From positions 1-62,000 of the forward strand of contig JBBHKE010003067.1 in assembly GCA_037447655.1 (NCBI GenBank): 62,000 nt of DNA. The letters are read 5' to 3'. The notes below the pieces were generated by a model, which was given only the letters and a program-made list of their open reading frames with translations, ran no database searches and was not told where the DNA came from. The stretch is from Zygnema cylindricum (taxonomy: Eukaryota > Streptophyta > Zygnematophyceae > Zygnematales > Zygnemataceae). Every line of letters starts with the position of its first letter. The stretch's first letter is position 1. Below, piece by piece: positions 1 to 11,000 of this stretch. Position numbers and translations under genes: made by a program.

Positions 1-1222
1 CTCTCCGACTCTCTGTCCCCTCCCTCTCCCTCTCCCTCTTTTTTTTTGACGCCATAATGTTGGGGGGTGGGAGGAGGGGGAGGGAGAGAGTGCAGTCCTA
101 TTCTCCTACCCATAATGCCGTGGCAAGTTTCGAAAGTTGGAATGTTTGTAAACTTGGATATTCCGAAAATACTCTTAAACATTAAAAATATATATATTTT
201 TTTTTCACTTTTTTTGTAAACATTTAAAACGGATTAGCTTATCTTAAAATAAAATTTTAGGTTTTTGAGGATTTTTGTTTTTGTTAACTTTTTTTTTTTC
301 AATTTTGTCAAGTTTTGACGCAATTTTTGTCGAACGAATTTTCAATTTTCTTAGTAAAGTTATTGGAATGGGAATCTTTAAAAAATAAGTAAAAAATGAT
401 ACAGCCAAAAGTGGTTTGAAAATTATAAAATTACAAGCTAAAAGTTATCAAATGGGACTTAAACTGTTTTATTGAAACACTTTACCAAATGTTTTTTTTT
501 CTATAAATTCAAAAGTGGTTCAAAAATTTCAAATTCTTGTCATTTTGAAGAATTCGACAGAAGTACAATTGTTATATTGTTGGCGATATTCTAGTTCTCG
601 CCGGAAATAGTGTGGATTTTATTAAATTATTTTAACTTTTCTAAGAGTTTGTATGCATAATTGGAGGGAAAGTCTCTAGGATGACTTTTAGATTAAGTGC
701 AAGATATACTAAATCATGTTTTATTATTATTTTGATTTTCAATATTATAATAAAAAAGGTTTCTCAATTTCACTAGAAAATGACTAAATAGTTTTTGCTC
801 AAGAATAGTGTGGTCTCGACTCAAAGATGGTGCATACTATACGATATTGTGAATCTCTAATAGAGAAAATAATTGTTAGTACGAAGACTGTGTTAGTGTT
901 ATTGATTCTGGTTTTGGTGCGAATGACGTGGACAAGTTATTTCCACTTATATAATTACTGTTATGAACTCAATCATTTGTTATTTGTGCTTTTTAGGGAC
1001 CAAGCCCCAAGAGCAACCTCAATTTTGTCTTTTACTCGGATGGTTTACTATCATGCTTTCTTAATAAAGTCTCACTTATGTGTCACTAACCCTAGTAACA
1101 ATTCACATTGTAGCCATACTACATTATGTGTCCTATGGTTTCCATTGTCAAGGCTAGAAGGCAAGTTTATAAGTCGACTATTAGTTTAGGTTGGGCACTT
1201 CAAGAAGTTGTAAGGTCATAGT
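1..1222. other. AT-rich non-coding stretch with CT-rich left edge
   Basis: The first 50 bases are pyrimidine-rich, and AT-rich sequence with many homopolymer T runs follows. The short open frames here (for example 827-1189) show no domain, compositional bias or splice structure that would support a gene. The segment near 1031-1070 resembles 6998-7040 (both carry a version of GATGGTTTACYATCRTGCTTT), so both may be remnants of one dispersed repeat. Confidence 0.5.
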
Positions 1223-1350
1223 CACGGTATTCATGGTCCACGGTATTCGTGGTTCACGGCATTCATGGTTCACAGTATTCATGATTCACGGTATTCATGT
1301 TCCACGGTATTCATGGTCCACGGTATTCATGGTTCATGGTATTCAGGTTT
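1223..1350. repeat. 16-bp minisatellite, 8 units
   Basis: Eight head-to-tail units of 16 bp, consensus CACGGTATTCATGGTT, run without interruption from 1223 to 1350. Single-base substitutions separate the units and no indels are visible. The last unit is the most divergent. A short frame reads through it only because 16-mers of this composition lack stops in one frame. Confidence 0.9.
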
Positions 1351-1561
1351 TGTTGGATCTCTATCCGAATTGGTTGGTCCTTCAAAGTGATGTTTCATAT
1401 GCCTTCAATACTGTGGATCGGGGCGTGATTTTTTCAGAGCGTATGGTTGCCCTTTCATCAATTGTCGAGATCTTCCTTTATAACTTTCGCTTCCACTTTT
1501 TTTTCTTTCTTACCTTGAGAGGTCGTCAATACCATATTATCGGCCCTATGTACCAGGTTGT

Positions 1562-1690
1562 GAAGATTTTATGGTTTTTTCAAGTATCGTTTTACAAAAC
1601 TGTATGATAGTTTCAAAGATCGTTTTGCAAAACTTTATGATTTTTTAAAATCGTTTGGCAAAACTTTATGGTTTTTCCAAAGATCGTTGG
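1562..1690. repeat. Imperfect tandem repeat, about 45 bp unit, about 3 copies
   Basis: The string built around GATCGTTTTGCAAAACTTTATG recurs near 1585, 1620 and 1650 with substitutions and small indels. No coding potential is apparent. Confidence 0.6.
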
Positions 1691-1991
1691 GAATTTTTTT
1701 TCAGTTCAACTGTCTACATGTGTTGTTCGGTTACCTTCTGATATCCCTCCTTCCTTCCTCTTCCCCTCTTAATTTTAATACCTTTACACCATCCGAGGGC
1801 ATTTTGTGTTAAGGTATCCGCTTGACTCGTAGACTTTTGTGACCTAATTCCTCAAACTTTTTGACCCTTGGGTGGTTTTTCTCTTTTGAGAAGGTCCTTC
1901 ACCCACCAACCTTACTTCCCTCTCCTTCCCTACTTCTATCTTATTCCATTCCGCCTTCCGTGATCTCCTTATAGACATCTTCCATACTTTA

Positions 1992-3047
1992 TTAGATCTT
2001 GTGGCTTTTCATTGCAAGTATAGCATTGCAACTCACATTCAGGCACTTCAAGACCTCGGTGTCGACGGTGTCCAAAAGAGGACGCGATTCGAGTAAAAAA
2101 CCGGGTTCACTAAAACTATCTCGAATGTTGATGCTGGAAAATGCAGGGAGAGCGGAAGCCAAATGTGCCATAGTGGGCAACGGCTTGCGAGCACAGACAA
2201 GAGGGAGGCAAATTTTGCGTCCCGGAAAATTAGAGGGACGGTAAGAGAAGGTCTGATCATGAATATCTACTCCCCCACCGATTCGGAAGATAACATCCTG
2301 TCCCACTAAGCATTCGTAGTCGTTGCATTTGGTGACCAATGCTCGGACAGAAACCTCCACGGACTCACTATCGGTTCCGTTGTGAAACCGAAAGACAAGC
2401 GGGTCCTTGGTAATTCCAAGCACCGGCTCCGTGGTACCGGCTGAAGTGAGAAGCCGCATAGACGTGGCTTGGAGCTTGTCTCCTGTCAAACCAAGCTCGA
2501 GTGCAAATCCGGATCCAAGGATCACGGGTTTGGCTCCGGTGTCCATGAGAGGGAGAGAAGGAGCAACACCATTAATGGAGAAGGACTTTTGAGAATTGTC
2601 CAGGAAACTAATGTGAGGATCAAGGTCACGGCGCTCATCCGCGGTAACCGGCTTAATAACTGAAAGACTACGGTTCAACGGCAACGCCCTCAAAGCGGCG
2701 GCTGCAACGATCTCATCAACGAGGGGAGAGGCTTTGGGAACCCCATTAGGAAAGGGAGAGGCCCTCGAGACTTCCTCAATCATGGCAGAAAGGATGCTTA
2801 GTCGTTCTTTGACTCGGTGAGCATCATGTATGGTACTATCCAAAATGGTGAGAGCTTCAGCCACAATAGAAGAAGTTGTGTTTGGTAGAGGAGAGAGATA
2901 TACTTTCTCGAAAGAAAGTTGGAATACGTGAATTCTGTAATTTATCGTCCCGATTGTGATCAGGCGAGCCCTTATCAAAAGTAGCTGCTCGTTGTTGGAC
3001 AGTTGAATCCCGGAGGATTCGACCAACCAACGATGGCGTGTGGACAA
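1992..3047 (-). CDS. Retropepsin-like aspartic protease frame of the same element
   Basis: The frame carries the retropepsin signature LMDTGAKPVILGSG at about residues 168-180, with catalytic Asp near 169. A hydrophobic strand (SINGVAPSLP) precedes it, as in Ty3/gypsy proteases. The frame overlaps the gag 3' end by 191 nt and is in the +1 phase relative to gag. This fits a programmed shift or simple decay. It stops at 1992 with no RT, RNase H or integrase beyond, so the element lacks the rest of pol in this window. The upstream limit of the real protein is unknown. The listed start is only the limit of the open frame. Confidence 0.65.
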   Translation of the reverse strand: MSTRHRWLVESSGIQLSNNEQLLLIRARLITIGTINYRIHVFQLSFEKVYLSPLPNTTSSIVAEALTILDSTIHDAHRVKERLSILSAMIEEVSRASPFPNGVPKASPLVDEIVAAAALRALPLNRSLSVIKPVTADERRDLDPHISFLDNSQKSFSINGVAPSLPLMDTGAKPVILGSGFALELGLTGDKLQATSMRLLTSAGTTEPVLGITKDPLVFRFHNGTDSESVEVSVRALVTKCNDYECLVGQDVIFRIGGGVDIHDQTFSYRPSNFPGRKICLPLVCARKPLPTMAHLASALPAFSSINIRDSFSEPGFLLESRPLLDTVDTEVLKCLNVSCNAILAMKSHKI

Positions 3048-4578
3048 CTGTCCTTGCCATCCCCGTGAACTGGGGTTTCATTTCAGCCATGAAGGCAGCG
3101 AATTGCTCCTTCATCATGGAGGCCATCATGACTTGTAACTCGGCCTTTTCCCTCTCTCTTCGAGAGATATTAGGCGGAGTCGCCTCTTTCTCTGTCTCGG
3201 TAAGAGGAGTGACCGGCTTGGCAGAACGGGCGAGAATTCCACCGTTCTGAATCTGATTCTGATAGGAAAAATTAGGATCCTTAACGTGGCAACGGTGGAC
3301 ATAATGTCCCTTCTGGTTGCAATGGGTGCATGTGGCCGACTTATCCGGGCACATGCGGGCATCGTGCCCCGTGTTCCCACATCGGAAACACAATCGGTCT
3401 CTGGAATTAAATGGTGGATTTCCCATGGCTGGCGTCTTTGGAGGCCTATTAGAAGGCCACGGGTTCCTAGGTGGAGAAAGTGGGGAAGCGACTTCCGAAC
3501 GGTCATGAGCTTCCCACCAACATGATTGCATCTCATATTCTACCGCATATTGAGCGGCTTGATCAAATATAAATTTCAGACCGTAAGTCTGAGTGAGATG
3601 ACTTTGTATAAAACGTTTCGATTGATCTGGAAACTGTCCAACAAATTTTTGAACAGCTTCCGCATCGGACATTAAGTCCGGTAAAGCTTCTCGCAAAGTC
3701 TCCATGCGAGCACGTAAAGCAGGGGCGGTCTCTCTTGGTTTACGTGTGAAATTCATCAATTCTTTCACCTGATCGGGGTTTTGCTTCCGATACTCGGCTT
3801 CTAAGAAATCGAACATAACAGATAGTGGATCTCGCAACGGAATTATCATCCCTGGTCGTGCTGGGACAGCAGCACGAGCGGCCACAGCATATTGGCGAGG
3901 AATTTCTGTGACTGCGGGAATTAGGACAACACCTTGGGCATCTAAGACCTCGGGAAAAGCGGCGCGGAATGGAATATCCGCTTGACCTATGACCTCAAGT
4001 GTACCAGCAAAAGGAGGGGAAAATTCTGTCATCGCGAGTATAGCATCATACTTGCGGGAATATAATGTAAGGGTCGAACCTCTGAGGTACTGGCCAAGAA
4101 GAGAGAATGCCACACGAAGATCAAATCGATCTTGGTAGCGAAATGCCAAATCACGCATTTCGGTATCATAAAGCATACGGAAATGGGATAAAGACATGGT
4201 ATCCTTCATCCCTGAAAAAAGCAAAATTGCATTTTCCCCATGCCCCCTTCTGAAGAGGAAGCCATGTCGTCAAAGGAAGAATGCACTAGTGGTTCCAAAT
4301 TGTGATTAACCAGGAAATGGAAATGTGAGAGGATAGGAAAATATTTCATTTGAAAAGTTTTCTTCGGTTCTATCAAGGTATGACCTAGAGGAAACCGATG
4401 ACAATGAGGAGACTGTGGTCAATACCGACCGAACCGACGGAGAATCAGGGACCGCAACCGAAAATGGGGCGTCCGTAGACTCGGAGAAACTGGAAAGATC
4501 TAACTGCAGTGGACGGAAAACTGTCCCGCTGCGGGTAGATCCGGATTGATAACGTAAGTTATCCCAATCCGTGGGCAT
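2857..4578 (-). CDS. gag: Retrotransposon Gag with two CCHC zinc knuckles, probable intron
   Basis: Capsid-nucleocapsid protein of an LTR retrotransposon, probably Ty3/gypsy type. The main exon (2857-4211) contains a capsid-like helical region followed by two zinc knuckles of pattern C-x2-C-x4-H-x4-C. The first starts CFRCGNTGH and the second CTHCNQKGH. An upstream open frame with an ATG at 4578 is in the same phase and ends at CCTG|GTTAATC. The main frame follows a TTTTTTCAG acceptor. Removing the inferred 99-nt intron (4212-4310) joins the two in frame, whereas retaining it adds a stop. The protease frame overlaps the 3' end by 191 nt in another phase. No reverse transcriptase follows at lower coordinates, so the element is truncated. 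The Gag identity is firm and the intron is inferred. Confidence 0.75.
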
Positions 4579-5600
4579 AAACGAAGAGAAAACCCTCGAT
4601 TACGACTATGAGAGCACGGAACGGCCTAATCGAGGTGCGTCAAATGGAAGGCCAAACCACACTAGAAAAGTCAACACGCATAGTATCTATCAAGACCCGG
4701 TGGTCAGATCTAGCAAGAAGCCGGAATACCAAAACCTCTACCCTGCAAATAATGGGCAAGGCCGAAGGGCCAGATTTATGAAAACAAACACAGAACTATC
4801 CAGGCACCTTTCGGTGCAGATCTACAGCGGCACAGACAGAAAATTGTCTAAACAGTGCCACCAACGACAAGATCTATGAAAGAAAATCCAATCCAGATAA
4901 TCATACGAAAACTCAGGGCCACTCACAGCCAGATAGCATCCAAGGAAAGCAAGGAAAATGCAAATGCTCAAAAAGAAAGGTTCGTAATAAAACCAATCCA
5001 CACCGATCCCTCTACACGAGTGTCCACACTATATCGCGAAGAACCTGTACCCGCAAGGCATCGGGATACTTACAAACACTTTTAATACTCTGGTGAGTAC
5101 TAAAAGTGAACCAGACTTGGTTGAAGCAAGTCGGATTTTGCAGAGTCCTCAGGAACGTGATTCGCCTCGGTTCCGAATAGTCGTACCCAGGACCACCACT
5201 AAACACCCAGGCAATTAGTATCCTGCTAGGGTATGCTTATCAGCGCTATGCCACGCTATACCCAACTATAAAGCAATGATAATTATATGTTATAATTCGT
5301 GCAAATCTACTATATATGAATATATATTTTTACTTTGCTAGGTTTTATGAATGATTAGATTTGGCAAAGGATAAAGAAAGAGAATATAAAATCCACCACA
5401 AACCAAACATCAACTAGACAGCAAAGGAAGTTGCACTAAAGGAAAGAAAGATAAGAAATATTCAGAAAAGTTCAAAATAAAACACAAAATGAAGTAAAAT
5501 TGGGCAAAAAGGTTTCTCAAACCCTAATACCACGCTGCAAAAATCAAAAATCTGCGACCAAGGGATGGTAATATGCTGACCTAAGGTTAAGAATTCCAAA
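4579..5600. other. Non-coding flank of the gag-pro element
   Basis: This lies upstream of gag and should hold its leader and 5' LTR. I found no clear tRNA-complementary primer site or matching LTR pair. Short open frames on both strands lack recognisable motifs. Confidence 0.4.
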
Positions 5601-5603
5601 AAA

Positions 5604-5700
5604 TAAACCCTAAATCCGCCCAAACCCTAAATCTGCGGCCCAAACCCTAAATCTGCGCCCAAACCCTAATTCCGCAGATTAACCCTAAAAATCTGACACA
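5604..5700. repeat. Telomere-like short tandem repeats (AAACCCTAAATCTGCG units)
   Basis: Four to five units of about 18-20 bp contain AAACCCTAAATCTGCG followed by GCCC or CCC. The AAACCCTAA core equals the plant-type telomere motif plus spacer. It is an interstitial array and not a telomere, because the spacer is present and unique sequence lies on both sides. Confidence 0.7.
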
Positions 5701-6240
5701 AAATCAGACCTAAATCTGCAGACTAGAAATAGAGTGGCAACAAGATAGAAAGAAAAGATTGCAAGAAAGAAAGAAAAAGAACAAAACAAAATGTTTTTTT
5801 TTTCTTTTATTTTTATAAAATAAAATTTATAAATTTATTTATTTTTATGATATTTTCTTCAAAGGCAAAACTGAAAGCAAAAGCAATAATGGAGAGAAAG
5901 TAGAATGAAGCTTGTAGAAAAATAAAGCAAAGTCAAAAGGAAAAAACCAACTCAAAAATAGTGGGAGAAAATCTAGAAATGAAAAAAATAGATTTTCTAT
6001 TGAAAATAATTTAATTTTTATATTTTTCTTCCTCCATATTTATTTTATCACACAAAACTGAGAAGTACAACTGAAAATGAAAGGTAAATAGGCAGGAAAA
6101 TAGAAAGACAAAAACAAGAATAAAAACCGGATATGAAAGGTAATATTTTTTTTAATGAAATAATATTTATATTTTTAATAATTTAATATTAAAAAAATAG
6201 ACTTTTAGAAAATGTGATTTTGAAAAGTGGAGCTTTTGGA
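5701..6240. other. AT-rich non-coding stretch
   Basis: Dominated by A and T homopolymers. No supported gene, RNA or repeat structure was seen. Confidence 0.5.
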
Positions 6241-6278
6241 CAAGAATGCTAAGCCAGGAGGTAGCCACTAGGCTATCT

Positions 6279-6865
6279 GGTCTTTATCACATTCCCTACA
6301 AGAGTTATCCCGTTACGACAGCAAAGCAAGAAATATTCCAACCGGAACAAGGGAAAATCCAAATCCGATCAAAAATACACTCCTTTCAAGCCAACCGAAA
6401 TACAAACAAGACACAAACACCCAACCAAACCGTCAAGCTGCCCGAGGAAGGCACAGCAAGGAACAGATGTGCTCCCCCACAATCTCCACATCTGTTCCTT
6501 ACTGGAGGGAGTGTGGAATTGGAGATCGTGGGGGAGCACATCTGTTCCTTGCTGTGCCTTCCTCGGGCAGCTTGACGGTTTGGTTGGGTGTTTGTGTCTT
6601 GTTTGTATTTCGGTTGGCTTGAAAGGAGTGTATTTTTGATCGGGGAGTGTGGAATTGGAGATCGTGGGGGAGCACATCTGTTCCTTGCTGTGCCTTCCTC
6701 GGGCAGCTTGACGGTTTGGTTGGGTGTTTGTGTCTTGTTTGTATTTCGGTTGGCTTGAAAGGAGTGTATTTTTGATCGGATTTGGATTTTCCCTTGTTCC
6801 GGTTGGAATATTTCTTGCTTTGCTGTCGTAACGGGATAACTCTTGTAGGGAATGTGATAAAGACC
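6279..6865. repeat. Long inverted repeat, about 211-bp arms, with 136-bp tandem duplication
   Basis: The left arm 6279-6489 and right arm 6655-6865 are near-perfect reverse complements. The left arm starts GGTCTTTATCACATTCCC and the right arm ends GGGAATGTGATAAAGACC. Within the spacer and right arm, 6507-6642 and 6643-6778 are a direct tandem duplication at an offset of 136 bp. Open frames on both strands in this interval are reflections of the same repeat. It may be a foldback or MITE derivative, and no flanking target duplication was identified. Confidence 0.9.
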
Positions 6866-8041
6866 GTGCTTTTCATTTTGAGTTAGGGTGCTTTTATTTT
6901 CCTTGTTGTTGCTTCCTTTTTTAGGGTGTGTTCTTGTCGCTCTTTTTGTTTTTTATTGTTGTTTTTCAGTGTTGGTCATGCCACCCCTTTTGTACCCCGA
7001 GACTCAGATGGTTTACCATCGTGCTTTTTAATTTATCCTGCAAGGTTTTTTGTTTATCTCTACTTCCCCTCTCTACTTCCCGTCTCAACAGCCCGTCTCT
7101 ACTCCCCGTCTCTACTCCCCGTCTCTACGGGGGAATTGGGTATTGTCTACCAGTTTTTGTCCTCTTTCTACCTACCATTGTTGTTATAGTTAGGTGTTCG
7201 AAAACTCCCTCAACATATTGAACTAATGGGGATTTAAGGGATCGCTTTAAGTATTCCTTTAGACATGTGAAGTATTGGTTAGGAAGTTTGGTTTTGGGTA
7301 TGCCATTTTCTTGTCTTTTTTGTGCTTCTTGCTCCATTTCATGTTTTTTTTGCCAATTTTTTTTTTGTTTGATTTGTTGCTTTCTTTCACATTGTTTTTC
7401 CTTTCTACTTTCCTTTCACCCGCTTTCAGTTTCGTTTTTACCTTTCATTTCTCTTTTTTGAACAAAATTCTTCTTAAAATAAAACTTCGCCGAATAGGAA
7501 AACAAGATAAATTGGTAAATTTTATTTTTAAACTATAATTGATAAACATGTTAACAAATAGGTGTCATTATATTATTCAATGACAATCTGTAAGAAAAAA
7601 AATACATCAACAGAAAAAATGGGAATAGATGAAGAATTTTCAGTTCCTACAACATCTTACCAAAAAAACAAAGATAAATAAAAAAGATAAACATTAAAAA
7701 AAAATGATACAGTCACGTGTGGAGAATCAAATCATGATCTTTAAAACCAAAGAAGTCTCCAAAGTTTGTCTGTCTTCAAAATCGTCAAATCCTTTTTCAG
7801 TTAAAATTTTTTAAAGTACAAAAAGTACAAGCTCTCTCTTATTTCTAAATCCTACAAAATAATAAAAAAAAAAACTAAACCCTCTTCCAAATTTTTGACA
7901 CCAGAAAAAAAAAAAAAAAAAACAAACAAAATTAATGGTTTTTACATTCCAACATACGACCTCGACCTAAAACCCAAAATTCCAAAATACCTACAACTAA
8001 AATACAAAACAAAAAAAAAATACACTCTTAAAATATACTCT
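6866..8041. other. Non-coding stretch downstream of the FAS1 gene
   Basis: T-rich on the plus strand up to about 7460, then AT-rich and A-rich. A short CTCTACTCCCCGT repeat lies at 7060-7135. The part next to 8041 should contain the 3' untranslated region of the minus-strand FAS1 gene. I see no independent gene. Confidence 0.45.
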
Positions 8042-11000
8042 TTAACACCCTAAAAGGAAAATACCACTAAAGAAAAGCGCAAAAACAGAAAAGACGAAAG
8101 CGCAAGACGCCGAAACACGAACCGCCCGAGAGGGAGGGGGAGGGGAAGGAGAGAGAGTCAACGATTCCGTATCGGATAAAACTAAACTTTGAGGGCCAGG
8201 GGTAGAGGGAGAGACAGAATTTAATGGGATACTTGAATTAAAGGGGATTAAAACTCCTCCAATTCCATGCATTGATGTTGTTTTAGTTCGCACTAAATCC
8301 GGATTCGTGACGGTGATACCATTTACATATAAATTTGTTGTGTTTTTAGTAATTGTTGCAACATAGTTTGCTCCCAACAAAGTTGTGACAGTTGTCACAT
8401 CCTTGGAGCTGCTGAGGTCAGCGAAAATCGTGGTAGAAGGGAGATAAATGGGTGTAATGTGATAGGAAAGAATTTGTATAATTTGGGTAAAAAAGGTGGA
8501 ATTAAAATTCGCATCGGTTATTCCGTACGCCGCCATTGCCTGAAAAAAAAAATAAAAAAAATAAGGATATTAAAAAAAAACAAAAAAAAAAGAGTTGAAA
8601 AGAGAAAAGTAGAGAGCTGAAAATCCATTGTTAAACATTTTCTTGTGGGCTTTTCTTCTTATTATCACTATGTTCAGTTTCTAATTTCTAGAAATAATTA
8701 ATTCATTGGAATTGTTAGATCGACAATGATTTAACAACACGTGAATCCAAAACAAAAAAAAAAAATATGGTTCGTAGTTATTTTATGTTAGATCGACAGT
8801 TACTTATTCATCATATCAACTCTACAATGCCACGTGTCCTTACCGCATTCGTCGGCGCAAAAATCGTCTTATTTTTGGCGTCGGTCAAATTAAGCGCTTC
8901 GACTATTGTGTCATTATCCAATAGTCCTTTAAACGTCGTAAAGCCGTTTGCGTCCAAACTCAAAGTTATTTTTAATAATTCTTCTTGGCCAGATTCTGCT
9001 TTTGACAGTTTCGGAGATTCCAAAACGCTGTCGATCGAATGTACGGCGGTTCGTCCCGCCGTTGCGACATCTGTCACGCTCACGCGAACTTGATTGACGT
9101 AGATACTTCCTCCGTTTAAAGTCAAACTGATATTTTGACTAGGTCCTAAAGATGTGGGAACACTAATAAGGGTGTTGATTCCGAGAAGAAAAGACAAACG
9201 GGAAGCCGGATAGTATTGAGGTATAATGTGGTATAAGAGGATTTCGATTTCGAGGTCGGATTCGTCTAGTTGACGTTGGATTAGTTGGGGAAGAGACAAA
9301 AACGCCTGGAAAACGACAAAAAAGAAAAAATAAAAGTTATAGAAAAGATTTTTGAGAATCTTTTAGAGGCAATTACAAAAATTTGGCTAGGGAAATTTCT
9401 CAATTAGACTTAAAACAAAAGAAAAAAACTAAAACAAAAATAAAACAGAAAAGAAACAACAACAAAAAAGAAGAAGCAAGGCACCCAAAAAAAAAGGGGG
9501 TATAAAATAAAACTCACGTTGTCGGTGGGTGCAAACATAGTTTTCAAACTCCCGCTCGTGAGATTTAGGGCTGAGATCACTTCACTTTTTTTCAAATAGT
9601 TCACCAAAGTGTTATGTTTGCCAGTTGACTCCAATTGTACGGTCACGACTTTCAAATCGACGGTTCCAGCGTTCGGTACGGAAGGAATCGTCAAAACCTG
9701 TTCTATGCCATGAACCGCCGTTACGCCGGACTGAACTAAGTTCATCTGGCTGACTTTTGCGTCTTCGACAAAAATTCCCGTACTGTTTTGTTCCGCGTAG
9801 AGGACATAATCTTCCAAATACGAAGTTGCGACAGTTGTCACGTTGCTTCGGGCCAGAAAAGTGGCATTTAGTGTGGATTCGGGAAGGTAAGACGGGGAAA
9901 TATGGTAGGATAGTAGGTTTACGATGTAATCGAGGCTAGGGTAATTTGTAGCGGATAATCCGACGGCTTCAAATGCCTGCGCAAAAAAACATTCGATCGT
10001 ATTTTATTAAGTCAGTACTATACTGGGTAAAGGTTCAACCTTGCAAACAACAAAATCTAATTATTAATTAACTATTCTCAAATACTAACCCGGTCCTCAA
10101 TTTCAAATCCCTCGAGTTTACACAACAACCTACCATATGTAAAACTTGAATTATTTTTATTTAATTATTAATAGAATGGAATATAGAGTTGGAAATTTCG
10201 AATCCCAAATGCACAATGTCCTCATCCTCAATTCCCCAATCCCAATTTTAAAGTGTGAATGCAAGCAAAACAGGTAATATTTTTACAATTCAAAGCTAGA
10301 GTTGACTTAGGACACGTGTTCTCACATCATTTGTCGGTGCAAAAATCGTCTTAGTATTGCCGTCGGTCAAATGAAGCGCTTCCACTATAGTACTATTCTC
10401 CAAAAATTCTCGGAGAGTCGTAAACCCATTTGCATCCAAACTACTTTGCAATTTCAAAATCTCGTCCGCTCCTTGAGTTTTCGCTCTAAATTCTTTCGTT
10501 TGCAACACACTATTAATAGTGTGGATCGCCACTCGTCCTGTAGTGGACAAGTCGGGAGACGTGACAAAAATTCCGTTCGCATACATGTTTGTCCCGTTCA
10601 ACGTAACGGAAATAGTTTCAGTTGATCCGGATAAAGTTGGGAGATTAATGGCGTTATCTGGTCCAACATCCACACTTAATACGGAGAGAGGATAATACCC
10701 AATTATAATATTGTACAAAAGAATTTCAATATCCAATTCCGTATCATCAAGCTGACGTTGTACCACTTGTGGAAGTGAATAGAAAGCCTGAAAACGACAA
10801 AAAAACCGGCAATAGATACGGAAACCGAAACCCTAAAATCAGTCAACCCTTTGACTTATTAACACCATAGGAGAAAAAAACAAAAAAAAGCTTAACAACA
10901 TTAAAATTTCGGTACCAAAGTTGGTGGACTAGTAAAAATAAAAATGTAGAAATAAAAACGTGGACGTAAAAATGGCGGAACATGGGAGAAAAACAAAATA

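Noticed and set aside
827-1607. Two plus-strand frames of 120 and 138 codons
   Set aside because: One spans a 16-bp minisatellite and the other has no motif. The AT/T-rich composition explains the open length.
6246-6876. Three similar frames on both strands
   Set aside because: All are readings of one inverted and duplicated repeat, not genes.
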